Of a stretch of DNA of 59,898 bases, positions 16,345 through 25,364 are shown piece after piece. The translations under genes and the position numbers were made by a program. Origin of the DNA: an uncultured Chthonomonas sp. (GTDB taxonomy: Bacteria; Armatimonadota; Chthonomonadetes; Chthonomonadales; Chthonomonadaceae); assembly GCA_903859705.1 (NCBI GenBank), contig CAIONQ010000176.1:1-59898 (forward strand), written 5' to 3'. The first letter of the stretch is position 1, and each line of letters opens with the position of its first letter. The notes beneath the pieces were generated by a model. The model was given only the letters and a program-made list of their open reading frames with translations. It did not search any database and was not told the origin of the DNA.

Positions 16345-17226
16345 TTAGAGTGCCGATGCGGTTATGGGTGGGCTGCCATCCCGGCTCAATAGCTGATAGC
16401 TGCGGACGCTCATCCGGTTATCCAGCTGAAAATCTTTCACATCTTCCTTTAAATCAAGCTGAAAACTGAGCGCAACCCCTGCCCCACTGCTTCCAAACTG
16501 CACCTCGCCAACATCGGCCCAGGCGGCACTGCGCTTTACACTCTGGGTTATGCTCACCTGCCCACTGAGTGCTCCTGAAGCCACGCCAGCCGGAAACATC
16601 GTGCCATCGTCGTAATACACATGAGTTTGTGGCCGCTTCAAATCCAGCGAGAACCCGGCAACCAGATCGGCAGTGCCGCCAAAGCTAACCCGCGTTACAT
16701 CCGTTGCGGGCCCTGCAGAAGCGGCGCCGAGGCTAAAGGTTGTTATGGGATAAACTGTGCCCGGGTTCTCACTTTCGCCATACATGCAATTGAACGTAAG
16801 GCGCATGGCAACCGGGCCACCGCGGGCAGTTTGCCGCAACTGCAGCCCCGCACAGCGCGCGCCATCCCACACCTCCTGGGTGTGCAGATCGTCCAACAAA
16901 ATCGACCAAACATCCGTATCCCCTCCCGAATCGGTGCTTAACATCAGCGAGTTGAAGAGATCTGCGGTGAAATCTGAACTTGCACGCACCACGGTAGTGA
17001 TTGCAAGCCCCGGCGATCGCTTGCCAGCCACCACCCCCGCCGGGAAGTCCCGACCGCTAATTCCCGTAAGCAATGTGCTGTTGGTTGGGTTGCGGGGAGA
17101 GGCGCCAGCATGCGCCAGCGCTACCTGCGTCCCCGCCGCCAACGGGCCTGCTCCGGCCAGTTTACGAAGCACAATGCGGCCAAGAAATGGCTTTACCACG
17201 CTGCCGCCATACATATCTGCAGGCAT
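16345..17226 (-). CDS. Putative phage tail tube protein
   Basis: A 293-residue protein, ATG with GGAGG upstream. Composition and strand pattern (GISGRDFPAGVVAGKRSPGL, AGLQLRQTARGGPVAMRLTF, VSITQSVKRSAAWADVGEVQ) are those of beta-barrel tail tube/major tail proteins, and the place after the connector genes and before the tape-measure slot agrees. Length fits the family. No enzymatic motif. Confidence 0.6.
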   Translation of the reverse strand: MPADMYGGSVVKPFLGRIVLRKLAGAGPLAAGTQVALAHAGASPRNPTNSTLLTGISGRDFPAGVVAGKRSPGLAITTVVRASSDFTADLFNSLMLSTDSGGDTDVWSILLDDLHTQEVWDGARCAGLQLRQTARGGPVAMRLTFNCMYGESENPGTVYPITTFSLGAASAGPATDVTRVSFGGTADLVAGFSLDLKRPQTHVYYDDGTMFPAGVASGALSGQVSITQSVKRSAAWADVGEVQFGSSGAGVALSFQLDLKEDVKDFQLDNRMSVRSYQLLSRDGSPPITASAL

Positions 17227-17242
17227 GCCGCCCTCCTTGCCT

Positions 17243-17863
17243 CTACTCTATGCTTGCTTGAACTATCAGATGCAGAGCCGGGATAAGCTCTGCTCCGCCA
17301 AAACCTCTAAACGGAGTATCCCGATACCCCCTGTACACATGGCTCTCTAACAGGGCATCCGTTTGTGGGGGCACGCTGAGAATACTGGTGCCAAGCTGAA
17401 CAGTAAGGCCGCCAGTTGCCGTTTCCGGGTTCCAGTAGTTGCACACCCCCAGCGTTACCCAATCGCTTAACCGGGATAGCAGCCGCTCTCTGGCCTCTGC
17501 CTGCCTGCGTACGGATACACTTGCGAGGGCATCCGGATGCACGTAGATGGCGAGATGCGTGTAGAAGGTGTATCGGAAACCAGAACAACCATTTACACCC
17601 AGGGTAAGAGCCGATTCAAAATCCAGGGGGCTGGTTTCGTCGCCGCCACGGATGCGAATTCGGATGCCGCCTGTGCCGATGTCCCACAGCGTTTCGCTAT
17701 CGCCAATCTCCACCATCTCCGGCGTTACCTCGCCAACCGGAGTGCGCCTATCACGCATGAGCGCAACATTTAGCAGATCCAGGCGGGATATCAGCAGCCT
17801 GCGGTACGCCTCCAACCGGGCCTCATCTAAACCAGGTTTGCTCGGGTCGTATCCTGTGCTCAT
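17243..17863 (-). CDS. Head-tail connector / tail terminator-like protein
   Basis: A 206-residue protein. The ATG at 17863 overlaps the upstream stop in an ATGA; the open frame extends 6 codons further. An N-terminal helix (LEAYRRLLISRLDLLNVALM) precedes a beta domain with Y-T-F-Y-T-H-L-A-I-Y-V and a second helix (ARERLLSRLSDWVTLGV). This order resembles small tail-terminator proteins, but the family is not certain. It is translationally coupled to its upstream neighbour. Confidence 0.55.
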   Translation of the reverse strand: MSTGYDPSKPGLDEARLEAYRRLLISRLDLLNVALMRDRRTPVGEVTPEMVEIGDSETLWDIGTGGIRIRIRGGDETSPLDFESALTLGVNGCSGFRYTFYTHLAIYVHPDALASVSVRRQAEARERLLSRLSDWVTLGVCNYWNPETATGGLTVQLGTSILSVPPQTDALLESHVYRGYRDTPFRGFGGAELIPALHLIVQASIE

Positions 17864-18294
17864 CTCGCCTCCTCTTCCCAAATTGCATCCTCAGCCCATG
17901 GCTGCTGCGCATCGGTGGCCGGGCTTTCGCGCCGAATACCTACACAGCGCACGCCCATCTTCTGGCCTTTAAAGCTCTGCGGCAGCGCGTTTAGCAGCAC
18001 ATATACATCGGCATCCAGCTCCACCCTGTCGTTTTCAAGCACGCCACTGCTGCCACCAAATGTGAATATAAGCGGTGCCGGGGAGAGCGCATTGCAATCT
18101 CCCTCCACCTTCAAATGGCCAATATCGTTGGCATTGGGGGGCTCTATCAACGCAAAAACGGTGCGCTTTAGCGCACCGTTAGCAAACCGGGCAGGCGAAG
18201 GATGCAAGGTTACAAGGGTTCCGCAACGGCGCAGTGTTTCTTCAAACCGCGCCTGAAGGGAAAGCGCCTCTTCCACCGTAGATTCCTGACGCAT
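17860..18294 (-). CDS. Head-tail joining protein, unknown family
   Basis: A 144-residue protein starting MRQESTVEEALSL at 18294; ten further in-frame codons lie upstream. An N-terminal helix is followed by beta strands (RTVFALIEPPNANDIGHLKV). ATGA overlap with the downstream gene. A terminator-like hairpin lies inside the gene at 18154-18180. Connector role is inferred from its place between capsid and tail genes. Confidence 0.55.
   Translation of the reverse strand: MRQESTVEEALSLQARFEETLRRCGTLVTLHPSPARFANGALKRTVFALIEPPNANDIGHLKVEGDCNALSPAPLIFTFGGSSGVLENDRVELDADVYVLLNALPQSFKGQKMGVRCVGIRRESPATDAQQPWAEDAIWEEEAR
18154..18180 (-). terminator. Intrinsic-terminator-like hairpin inside a connector gene
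   Basis: AACGGTGCGC (18157-18166) and GCGCACCGTT (18171-18180) form a perfect 10-bp stem with a 4-nt loop; on the minus strand the stem runs into TTTTT then GCG. It is fully coding (N-G-A-L-K-R-T-V-F). Activity not shown by sequence alone. Confidence 0.45.
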
Positions 18295-18317
18295 GGCATC
18301 CTCCTTTCTCAACACAA

Positions 18318-19058
18318 TTACCAATCCCGCATGTTTCCGCGGCGCTTGCTACCCGGCAAATCTGGAACAAAAATGGGCTCGGGTGCCCGCACGGCCGGCA
18401 TAACAGGCGACAGGATTCTGAGCCGGGCGGCACGCTCCGATATGGCGCGCCAGGCCTCCTCTTCGCCGGCGCCAAACGCCCCAATACGAATGGCACTTGC
18501 CAACCGCGCCCTATCGGTGGCAAGTGTTTCCAGAGCATCCGCCGCTGCCAGCCTGGGGATGCCGCCCGCGTAGTGTAAGTAGAATTTGAGCTCATCGTCG
18601 CTCCAAATCGGGCGCTCCACATCGGTATCTGCGGCAAACAGCCGTGTTTGAAACAGAGGGCTGCGCTCCAACTGGGATGCAACGTAGGTTGCCGCGCCAG
18701 TTACCAGCGGCAGCACATCAATGGATATCTCCCGCTCCAGTGTCTGAGCTTCGGCGGGATCTGAAGAGAACACACACGAAAACCGAAACAATGCCCTGTA
18801 CATACCCGGTGCAAGGGAAGTGGTATCGAGCACCTGCCACAGCCTTAGTCGTGGCTGTGGGCCAGCCTGGAACCCCGATATTCCCACCTCGGTAAGGCCG
18901 GGAGTTGCAGAGCCATCCGGGCCGAAGAGGCTAAACACACCACCAGATTGCGCCACGGCGGTTATGCCCTGCGGGGAATTCACAGCGGCAAAAATGGGCT
19001 GAATGCTTCCCTGGCGCAGCCGTATTACATCCTCCTTGCCACTCTGTAAATCGCTCAC
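18318..19058 (-). CDS. Phage connector/structural protein with beta-sandwich N-terminus
   Basis: About 246 residues. The GTG at 19058 is chosen because AAAGGAG lies seven bases upstream and it makes a GTGA overlap with the preceding stop. Residues 10-120 are an Ig-like beta domain (LAPGMYRALFRFSCVFSSD). The C-terminal half is helical with KFYLHYAGGIPRLAAADALE, a segment of the kind found in head-tail connector or gp6-like adaptor proteins. Function inferred from this and the genomic position after the major capsid gene. Confidence 0.6.
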   Translation of the reverse strand: MSDLQSGKEDVIRLRQGSIQPIFAAVNSPQGITAVAQSGGVFSLFGPDGSATPGLTEVGISGFQAGPQPRLRLWQVLDTTSLAPGMYRALFRFSCVFSSDPAEAQTLEREISIDVLPLVTGAATYVASQLERSPLFQTRLFAADTDVERPIWSDDELKFYLHYAGGIPRLAAADALETLATDRARLASAIRIGAFGAGEEEAWRAISERAARLRILSPVMPAVRAPEPIFVPDLPGSKRRGNMRDW

Positions 19059-19489
19059 TGCGCGGCTCCTTTCTCGGAAGATGGGGGTGCATATCCCACC
19101 CTGGCGTTGATATGATCTGCCCAGGCAATTAATGCCTCCAGCGCATGCCGCCAGTAGACGTGGCTGCGCCAATCTCTGCCGATCCCTTCGCTGTAAACGC
19201 CCCTTGCCCGAAACCCATTGGGCACATCATAGGGGTCGTAACCCGGGTAAAGGCTTATGCGGTTAAAGCCGCCGCTCTGCGGCAGTGCAGGCGGCACAAA
19301 CTGAATAACCTCGCGGGCGGCATCCCATAGCTCCTGCCTGCCTGAGCCGAACCGGGGCACCGTTTGGCGGGCAACTTCGAGGGTATCGAAGAGAAGAAGC
19401 CGGCCCTCCACGGCAAGGAACTCGGGATGTTCGGGCCGATCGGCCCAGTGGACGGCCAATGCCGTGTAGCGAGATTGCGTGGCAGGCAT
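19055..19489 (-). CDS. Phage head-region protein of unknown function
   Basis: A 144-residue protein, acidic-to-neutral with many W, Y and R residues (IGRDWRSHVYWRHALEALIA). It lies directly after the major capsid gene in transcription order and is coupled to the next gene by a GTGA overlap. No known family is recognised; a connector or capsid accessory protein is likely. Confidence 0.55.
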   Translation of the reverse strand: MPATQSRYTALAVHWADRPEHPEFLAVEGRLLLFDTLEVARQTVPRFGSGRQELWDAAREVIQFVPPALPQSGGFNRISLYPGYDPYDVPNGFRARGVYSEGIGRDWRSHVYWRHALEALIAWADHINARVGYAPPSSEKGAAQ

Positions 19490-19570
19490 GCCTCTTCTCT
19501 CCTCCCTTTTCCGGCAATTTAAGCCGGAAACCCGTTCAGAACCCCTGGGCTCTGCAAGGTGTTTGTGCGG

Positions 19571-20623
19571 TTACAGGGTGCAGCCGGAGATGAGATATCC
19601 GCCGGTGGCGTAACCGCTGGCGTTATCTCCATTGGTGCTGCCATCTGTGGATACAAAGCGCCAGTCGCGCGTGGTGCGCACCTCTATGCGCTCCGCATCT
19701 ATCCACTCTTCTCGCCAGCGCTTTACCAGAAATCCCCGCGTGTTCAGGCTATCATCCGGCGCCTCGAACGTAAGCCCGAAGGCAACCATCTTAAGCGAGG
19801 GCGCAGCCATGGGGGAGTAATAAACAAGCGCGGCATCCTGGCCCTGATCATCCGCCCACACAAAACCGGTGGTTACGGCTGCGCCCTCCGGGCTGGTTGC
19901 CCGCTGTGTGCGGGCCTCCACTACTGAAAGCCCGCCGATAACCGGAGCAAGGCCAGAGGATGTTAGCCCTTCTCGGCTTACATACTTGATCTTATCCAGG
20001 TACTCCCAGTTCTGGCTAAGAGTAACGGCGGCATTGTAGTTGAGCAGAATGTGAGTTGCGCTGCGCACCAGGCTGCCAATAACAGCCTTGCGCGCCTTCG
20101 GTATGTCTACAGAGATGGGGAAGCTGGTGTAGCTGCCAGCGGTTTGTGCGTTTTGCGCCCAGGATGTTGTGCCGGTGGAGAGCTGTGCCTTGTTGGATGC
20201 AGCATAGTTACCACGCTTCATTGCCTTGCTGGCAACGGCCACTTCGTTATCCAGCGTTATCATCTCGGTAAGTGCAATGGTTGCATCGATGCCGGGTTGC
20301 AGCGGTGCATCGGCAAGGTGGGTTTCTGAATCGGTAAGCGCGTAGTTGCGCGCCAGCTGTTCGCAATAGTACGGGTTGGTGGATACATCAAACAGGATCT
20401 CTGTGGAGCGGCTGCCCGGCCGGCGCATCGAGCCCGGTCGACCCTGCTTATCCACACCAGAGGAGCGAAGAAACGCATCTTTGTTGTACAGAAAGTACCG
20501 ATCGGAGCGCTTTTCAACCGGAACCACGGGGAACACGCGACTGGCCACATAATCCTCGTTTGTGTAGGCCACCGAAAGGTTGGTAAGCGCCACATCTACG
20601 TGCACATTGGCTAAATCTGGCAT
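19571..20623 (-). CDS. Major capsid protein (HK97-fold type, Mu-like group)
   Basis: A 350-residue protein. The N-terminus (VALTNLSVAYTNEDYVASRV then FPVVPVEKRSDRYFLYNK) matches the opening of the capsid group found with DUF935-type portals. The middle has the long helix and P-domain pattern (DIPKARKAVIGSLVRSATHI) and the C-terminus a basic strand segment (VKRWREEWIDAERIEVRTTR). Length, central place in the head module, and the upstream protease/scaffold and decoration genes support the call. A hairpin (TTTCCGGC/GCCGGAAA) follows the gene at 19512-19531. Confidence 0.75.
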   Translation of the reverse strand: MPDLANVHVDVALTNLSVAYTNEDYVASRVFPVVPVEKRSDRYFLYNKDAFLRSSGVDKQGRPGSMRRPGSRSTEILFDVSTNPYYCEQLARNYALTDSETHLADAPLQPGIDATIALTEMITLDNEVAVASKAMKRGNYAASNKAQLSTGTTSWAQNAQTAGSYTSFPISVDIPKARKAVIGSLVRSATHILLNYNAAVTLSQNWEYLDKIKYVSREGLTSSGLAPVIGGLSVVEARTQRATSPEGAAVTTGFVWADDQGQDAALVYYSPMAAPSLKMVAFGLTFEAPDDSLNTRGFLVKRWREEWIDAERIEVRTTRDWRFVSTDGSTNGDNASGYATGGYLISGCTL

Positions 20624-20742
20624 TAAACAGGCTCCTTAAACGCCGTTTGGCCCGCCAGAACGGTGCATGGGAGCAGGTTCTGTGGGCCGTACGGCAGCTG
20701 TATGCAATGCAATGGAGTGAGCGCTTTTAGGGCGCAGAATAT

Positions 20743-21183
20743 CTATGCAGCAAATATCATAAACGGACCCAGGCGCACTGCCACCGGTGCGCCTGCCGTT
20801 GCCGGTATCGGCCCCTCATCCACACACATGCCGATGATGTTGTACAGGTTCCAGTTGCCTGCCGTGCCCGGGCTTGCGGGGATGGCCAGCGCCTGCGATT
20901 TCACCTGCCCTGTGGTGGCGGATGCTACCAGATAATCGCCAGGATTGATTACGGCGCTGCCATCGCTCTCCAGCACAGCCACTCCCGCAATCTGTACTGC
21001 AACGCCGCCCCCCGGGCTAACACGCTCGGCGGTGGCACCAACAGCTGTGGCCTCTGCAGGCGATGCCGGCAGCTTTACATTGCCCCGGGTTGTGCCATCC
21101 ATAACCACCACCCGGCGCGCCACAATCCCACTGCCTGCAGCGGCCGGGAATGTATCCTCCAACAGCGAAATACCCCTGCTCAT
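20743..21183 (-). CDS. Head decoration / DUF2190-like protein
   Basis: A 146-residue beta-rich protein (GSGIVARRVVVMDGTTRGNV, INPGDYLVASATTGQV) lacking charged catalytic motifs. Such proteins located between the prohead protease and the capsid gene normally decorate or stabilise the capsid. The ATG overlaps the protease-gene stop as ATGA. Family assignment is by size, composition and position. Confidence 0.65.
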   Translation of the reverse strand: MSRGISLLEDTFPAAAGSGIVARRVVVMDGTTRGNVKLPASPAEATAVGATAERVSPGGGVAVQIAGVAVLESDGSAVINPGDYLVASATTGQVKSQALAIPASPGTAGNWNLYNIIGMCVDEGPIPATAGAPVAVRLGPFMIFAA

Positions 21184-22250
21184 GCCTGCACCGCCTTTCC
21201 ATCTTCCACACCACTATAGGCTGGCGATGCGGCCGCATGTGCCGCTGCCAGATCGGTGTTTTCGCGGCATACGCGCGAAAATGCCACATCAAACCGCTCC
21301 CCGCTCTCTTTCATGCGCTCCCGGGTAAGAGCCACAAGCCGCTGCCCGGGATCTTCGGCACCCGGGGTTACCTGCCTTGTTGCTGAATTGCGGAACTGAG
21401 CAAGGGGTGGCCGCTGCTTCAGGGTTTGCAGGATTTGAGCAAAGGCTGCCGGATGCTCTTCGGCGGCATGTCGCCACTGATCCGCCTCGGCGGCAGTCAT
21501 CCTTCCATCCTTCACCAACTCCTGTATTTCGGCAAGGTGCCTTGCAGTATCTGCCCTGCGCTGTTCCTCGGCAAACTGGGCGCGCAGCTCTACAATCACG
21601 CGCTCCTGCTCTTGCAGCGCAGCACTCATCTGCCTGAACTCAGCACTGCTGCGGAAATCTGCCGATGCCACCTCGCCCAGCTGAGTTTGCCCACCTTCCC
21701 GCTCTTTCACCTCAAACCCCTCCCCGCGCAAAAACGCAGCAAGTTTGGCCGCAAGGCTCATTCGTGTCTCCTCTCTCTGCCGGGTGCCACCGGCATTTCC
21801 ATCACGCTCCATCGCCATCATCACCGCGTCGGCTATGCGGGGCTCCAGCACCATCGCCGCCCCCAGCGGTAGCTTTGTTGCCCTATCCCATTCGCTGCTG
21901 ATGCGTATGGGCGCGCCCTCTGTTATCTGGTGCAACCAGGCCGGTATGCGGTACTCAGCCATCACATCTCGCCCGGCCCGCCACAGCCGTGTTACCTGGC
22001 CCAGTTTTCCATCCAGAACGCTGGAGATATGCTCGATATTTATGGGGCCGCCCCGAAACTGCTTTACCGCCGCATCTGCTTCGGCCTCGGTAAGGGCAAA
22101 CTGCTTATCCGGGTAATCACCCACTTCAAAAAACTTGCCCTGCCGAATAACCGCCCCATCGGCTTCGGTTTGCCCTTCTGTAGCCACCGGACCCCCGACA
22201 ATAAAAAGGGCGGAGCGTGCCGCTCCGCCTCTCTCAAGCAATGCCGTCAT
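21180..22250 (-). CDS. Prohead protease fused to scaffold
   Basis: About 356 residues from the ATG at 22250 (AGGAG upstream). The N-terminal 150 residues form a Mu gpI-like capsid-maturation protease: LFIVGGPVATEG, an INIEHISS segment with candidate catalytic His and Ser, and LPLGAAMVLEPRIADAVMM. Residues 180-280 are a heptad-rich helical scaffold (QMSAALQEQERVIVELRAQF), and the C-terminus is a capsid-binding type helix. In this family the scaffold is cleaved off during assembly. A perfect terminator-like hairpin overlaps codons 8-16. Confidence 0.7.
   Translation of the reverse strand: MTALLERGGAARSALFIVGGPVATEGQTEADGAVIRQGKFFEVGDYPDKQFALTEAEADAAVKQFRGGPINIEHISSVLDGKLGQVTRLWRAGRDVMAEYRIPAWLHQITEGAPIRISSEWDRATKLPLGAAMVLEPRIADAVMMAMERDGNAGGTRQREETRMSLAAKLAAFLRGEGFEVKEREGGQTQLGEVASADFRSSAEFRQMSAALQEQERVIVELRAQFAEEQRRADTARHLAEIQELVKDGRMTAAEADQWRHAAEEHPAAFAQILQTLKQRPPLAQFRNSATRQVTPGAEDPGQRLVALTRERMKESGERFDVAFSRVCRENTDLAAAHAAASPAYSGVEDGKAVQA
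22201..22229 (-). terminator. Perfect terminator-like hairpin at the 5' end of the protease gene
   Basis: GGCGGAGCG (22209-22217) and CGCTCCGCC (22221-22229) form a 9-bp perfect stem with a 3-nt loop. On the minus strand the stem is followed by CTTTTTAT. The portal gene ends at 22267 and the protease ATG is at 22250, so the hairpin lies at the portal/protease boundary but inside the coding sequence. Confidence 0.6.
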
Positions 22251-22266
22251 TCTGTTTTTTCTCCTG

Positions 22267-23721
22267 TTATGTCCCCACAGCCCGCATGGCATCTCGGGCC
22301 ATAATCGCCTTTGTTAGCATGGCAACTGCGGTGTCTGCATCTGCCTTGCTCATGGCGGCTATCTTGCCGGATAGCCTGCCATCGGCAAGCTGCTGTTCTG
22401 CCTCGGAATGCGCGCTTTGTTCGGCATCCAGCATCTTCTCTTCTTCCGGATCCAGCGGAGGCAGCCCTAACTGCTGCCGAATTACCTTGCTGCGGGATGG
22501 CAGGTTGCCGCCCTGCATTAGTATCTGCAGCATCTGCGCGATCTGCAGCTGATCTCCTTCTGGCCTCTTTCGCAGCCGCAGTTGTGGGCACAGAGCCAGT
22601 GCTTTTTCGCCGTAGTTGTACAGCACAAATCTGCGGATTATCTGCGCGGTAACCACGGCTTCAATGTCTCGGGAGAGCGCGTCATACACCATCATCCCGC
22701 TATCCTGATGTACTTTTCCCAGCGCAAGGCTGTTGGTTCCAGAGCTGGTGGTAAGCACATTGCTATTGATGTTGAGTGCAATCTGCTGTGTATCCCACAT
22801 GGCTGCCCGCTCCATAGCCACAAACACACTGCGTGGAGCATTTATCATTTCGTACTTCACATTATCAGGAAGCACCGGGCTGGCCCCCTGCCGAATGGTA
22901 TTCGCAATCTCTTCGGCGGCATGCATCTCGGTAACCGACATCGCAGGGTAGGTCATCACCATAACCGGCGCACCCCAGCGCTCCAGGGCCATAGCCCAGA
23001 ACTTAACGCAGGCATCCAGGCGCCACCAGTGCTTATAACAGGCGCGCCAATCTCCCTGCCCGGCCGGTGCATTGGCACTCTGCCCATCAACGTAGTACAC
23101 GCAGCGTTCTACCGGGATATCGAAGTCGTAACCACCGGCAGGTGTGTAGCTGGTGAATTTGCGAACGGCCAGCGTGCTGGTATCGATATCAAACCCTACT
23201 TGTTTGCACGGCTTTATCCAGATACCTCGCAGGCCATGTTTACCAGCAAGCTGCCCACCCTCCTGATACTGCCAGCCAATTTCCCCCACGCGATAGCCGG
23301 TCCAGGCGCCAAGCATCAGATCAAACAGGATGGTGCGGAGATCGGTTGTAAGATCCGTTTCTGGATCGCGGATATTCTGAAGTGCATATTGTACGGCGGT
23401 TGCCAGCTCTGCCGCCGATGCATGATCTGGTGCACCCGGTTCCGAAATTGCGGGCTCTACGTCCCAGCCATCTTGCAGTACCGCATATCTCTTAAGGTTG
23501 AACGGTGCCCTGCAGGCGGCCATGTTCAGCATATCTTCTACAAACTGATAGCCCTTCTGCGCAAGTGTGGTATCCAGCGAAAAACCTGGGTACCGAAAGG
23601 AGGGCGCGAAAACGCCATCATACGCCCCCATGCGTGGGGCCCTGCCGGGCACCGGGCGGGCACCAGCATGTTGTGTGCTCCCGGAGCGCCGCAACTCTTT
23701 ACCAACAGGTATGCGCACCAT
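22267..23721 (-). CDS. Phage portal protein (DUF935 / Mu gp29-like)
   Basis: A 484-residue protein. Conserved-looking blocks include QFVEDMLNMAACRAPFNLKR, TILFDLMLGAWTGYRVGEIGW, KFWAMALERWGAPVMVMTYP and IIRRFVLYNYGEKALALCPQ, the order seen in Mu-type portals. The C-terminal tail (QQLGLPPLDPEEEKMLDAEQ) is acidic. Portal forms the dodecameric gate for DNA packaging. It lies 53 bp after terminase and just before the protease gene, the canonical order. Confidence 0.75.
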   Translation of the reverse strand: MVRIPVGKELRRSGSTQHAGARPVPGRAPRMGAYDGVFAPSFRYPGFSLDTTLAQKGYQFVEDMLNMAACRAPFNLKRYAVLQDGWDVEPAISEPGAPDHASAAELATAVQYALQNIRDPETDLTTDLRTILFDLMLGAWTGYRVGEIGWQYQEGGQLAGKHGLRGIWIKPCKQVGFDIDTSTLAVRKFTSYTPAGGYDFDIPVERCVYYVDGQSANAPAGQGDWRACYKHWWRLDACVKFWAMALERWGAPVMVMTYPAMSVTEMHAAEEIANTIRQGASPVLPDNVKYEMINAPRSVFVAMERAAMWDTQQIALNINSNVLTTSSGTNSLALGKVHQDSGMMVYDALSRDIEAVVTAQIIRRFVLYNYGEKALALCPQLRLRKRPEGDQLQIAQMLQILMQGGNLPSRSKVIRQQLGLPPLDPEEEKMLDAEQSAHSEAEQQLADGRLSGKIAAMSKADADTAVAMLTKAIMARDAMRAVGT

Positions 23722-23774
23722 TGCCTCCCTTCCCGGCGTTTGTATTGCTATGCCCCGGGTTCAACGCATGCAAT

Positions 23775-25364
23775 TCACCATGATCTTGATGCCTGGCTGC
23801 TTTTCAAGAAGTGGCTATCGCCCCGCCTGCTCTGCACGGCAAGGCTAAGGCTCATCTCCTCTCCATTGCCGGAAAATGCAAGCGCCAGGGCATCGGCAAA
23901 ATCTGGCGAGTCTATGCCGCGCTTTTTAAGATCCTGCTTGCTCTCTAATTGAACTTTGCCGGTTTCAGTGTAAAAGTACAAAGGCAGCGCTATCTGCTGT
24001 ATCAACTCGGAAACCAGCGGAAGTGAAATCATCTCTTCCTGTGGGAACAGCGTAAACTCGGTGCCTGCGGCTATCGCCGCTGCAAAGTTGTTTGCCTTCT
24101 CGAAGCGTGTGCGCAGCATCCACCACATTTCTGAACGCAGGTTTCTAAACCGCTCCCTGCTGCTTTTGCCATCGGGCCAAATTCTATCGCGTGGTGCATC
24201 GCCAACATTAACTGCCACCGGCCTCAAAGCTATTCTGTTATCCGCGGTAAGGGCATTGAAGTTGGCGCGCACCGCGGCCCCAACCCCAATGCTATCGTAG
24301 TAAAGGGTTACAATTCCCAGTTCCTGGCAAACCTCAATAACATGGTGGGTGCTCTGCAGCAGATCCATCTCGCCCCAGTGCCGAACTGCCACCACAACAG
24401 GGCCATGGCGGCACACCAGCACATTTTTGCAACGGCCTGTATCGGCTACATCCCACCCACCAATCGGGAACCCACCGGGCTTTAAGGGCAGCCCAACCGC
24501 TGCATTAACCCACATGGCAGGAATACAAACATTCTCGATAGAGGCGCTGTAATCAATATCCAGCTCCTGGGCAATAATCACGGGGTCGGCAATGCGCTGC
24601 TTTTCCCGCTCGTACCAGGCATCATTCTTGCGGGGATCATCGCGCCAGTGAAAGGTGAACACGGGTACCGAGCCATTAAAACGGCGCGTGTGAAACGGGT
24701 TGCCCATGCCATTGGGTGTGGAAACATCGATGCGCACCCGGGTTGTCTGGCTGAGTGCGGCCTCTACCGATTTTGGGTTAGGCAAGTAAGCGGCCTCATC
24801 CACAAAGTAGCGCGATTTGCGCCCGCCTCGCCCAATTTCAGAGCCCCCCTCGCCGGTTATGGTGCTGCCATTTTCCGGGTTTAGCAGCGTGCAGTACTTA
24901 TCGTGCTTGCCAGGCACAAACCCTTTGGGCAGCATCCAGCCAGGCAAGTGCCTGTATAGAAACCGGCACTTTTCAAAAATACAATCCGGATTATCCCGGT
25001 GATCCACCAGATCCAGCTTTCGGCTTCCGAACCCGGTACTATCGGCCAGCTTGAACAGCCAGCAGTGCAGCGCATATGCCGTGCAAAGCCAGGTAAAGCC
25101 CACATCTCTGCTCTTTTCTGCAAGCCCGCTCTCCTGCCTGGCATCGCGCTCTGTAAGCCACCGCAGAAACTCTTCTTGTCTTGGAAACAGGTCAAATGGC
25201 CGAATAGGGTCGGGCTCGCGCGGGTCATAGGTCCAGCACCAGCTGTTTACCCAGTGAACTACATCCCCGCGGCACTTGTTTACCTCTGGCTGGCACCCGT
25301 CTGAGTTTTGATTATAAAAAGCGGCCAACTGCTGCCGCCGCAAAACGGAGGACTCAAAGTCCAC
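23775..25364 (-). CDS. Terminase large subunit
   Basis: About 529 residues. The GTG at 25364 is preferred, with GGGAGG five bases upstream; a TTG six codons earlier has no such site. ATPase: Walker A variant EKSRDVGFTW (about residue 82) and Walker B RYFVDEAAYL with the catalytic Glu. Nuclease: first acidic residue in GGWDVAD, second in LYYDSIGVGA, third in DSPDFADALAL. All key residues are present, so packaging activity may be intact. No small terminase gene is visible upstream, and this is the first gene of the structural operon. Confidence 0.85.
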   Translation of the reverse strand: MDFESSVLRRQQLAAFYNQNSDGCQPEVNKCRGDVVHWVNSWCWTYDPREPDPIRPFDLFPRQEEFLRWLTERDARQESGLAEKSRDVGFTWLCTAYALHCWLFKLADSTGFGSRKLDLVDHRDNPDCIFEKCRFLYRHLPGWMLPKGFVPGKHDKYCTLLNPENGSTITGEGGSEIGRGGRKSRYFVDEAAYLPNPKSVEAALSQTTRVRIDVSTPNGMGNPFHTRRFNGSVPVFTFHWRDDPRKNDAWYEREKQRIADPVIIAQELDIDYSASIENVCIPAMWVNAAVGLPLKPGGFPIGGWDVADTGRCKNVLVCRHGPVVVAVRHWGEMDLLQSTHHVIEVCQELGIVTLYYDSIGVGAAVRANFNALTADNRIALRPVAVNVGDAPRDRIWPDGKSSRERFRNLRSEMWWMLRTRFEKANNFAAAIAAGTEFTLFPQEEMISLPLVSELIQQIALPLYFYTETGKVQLESKQDLKKRGIDSPDFADALALAFSGNGEEMSLSLAVQSRRGDSHFLKSSQASRSW

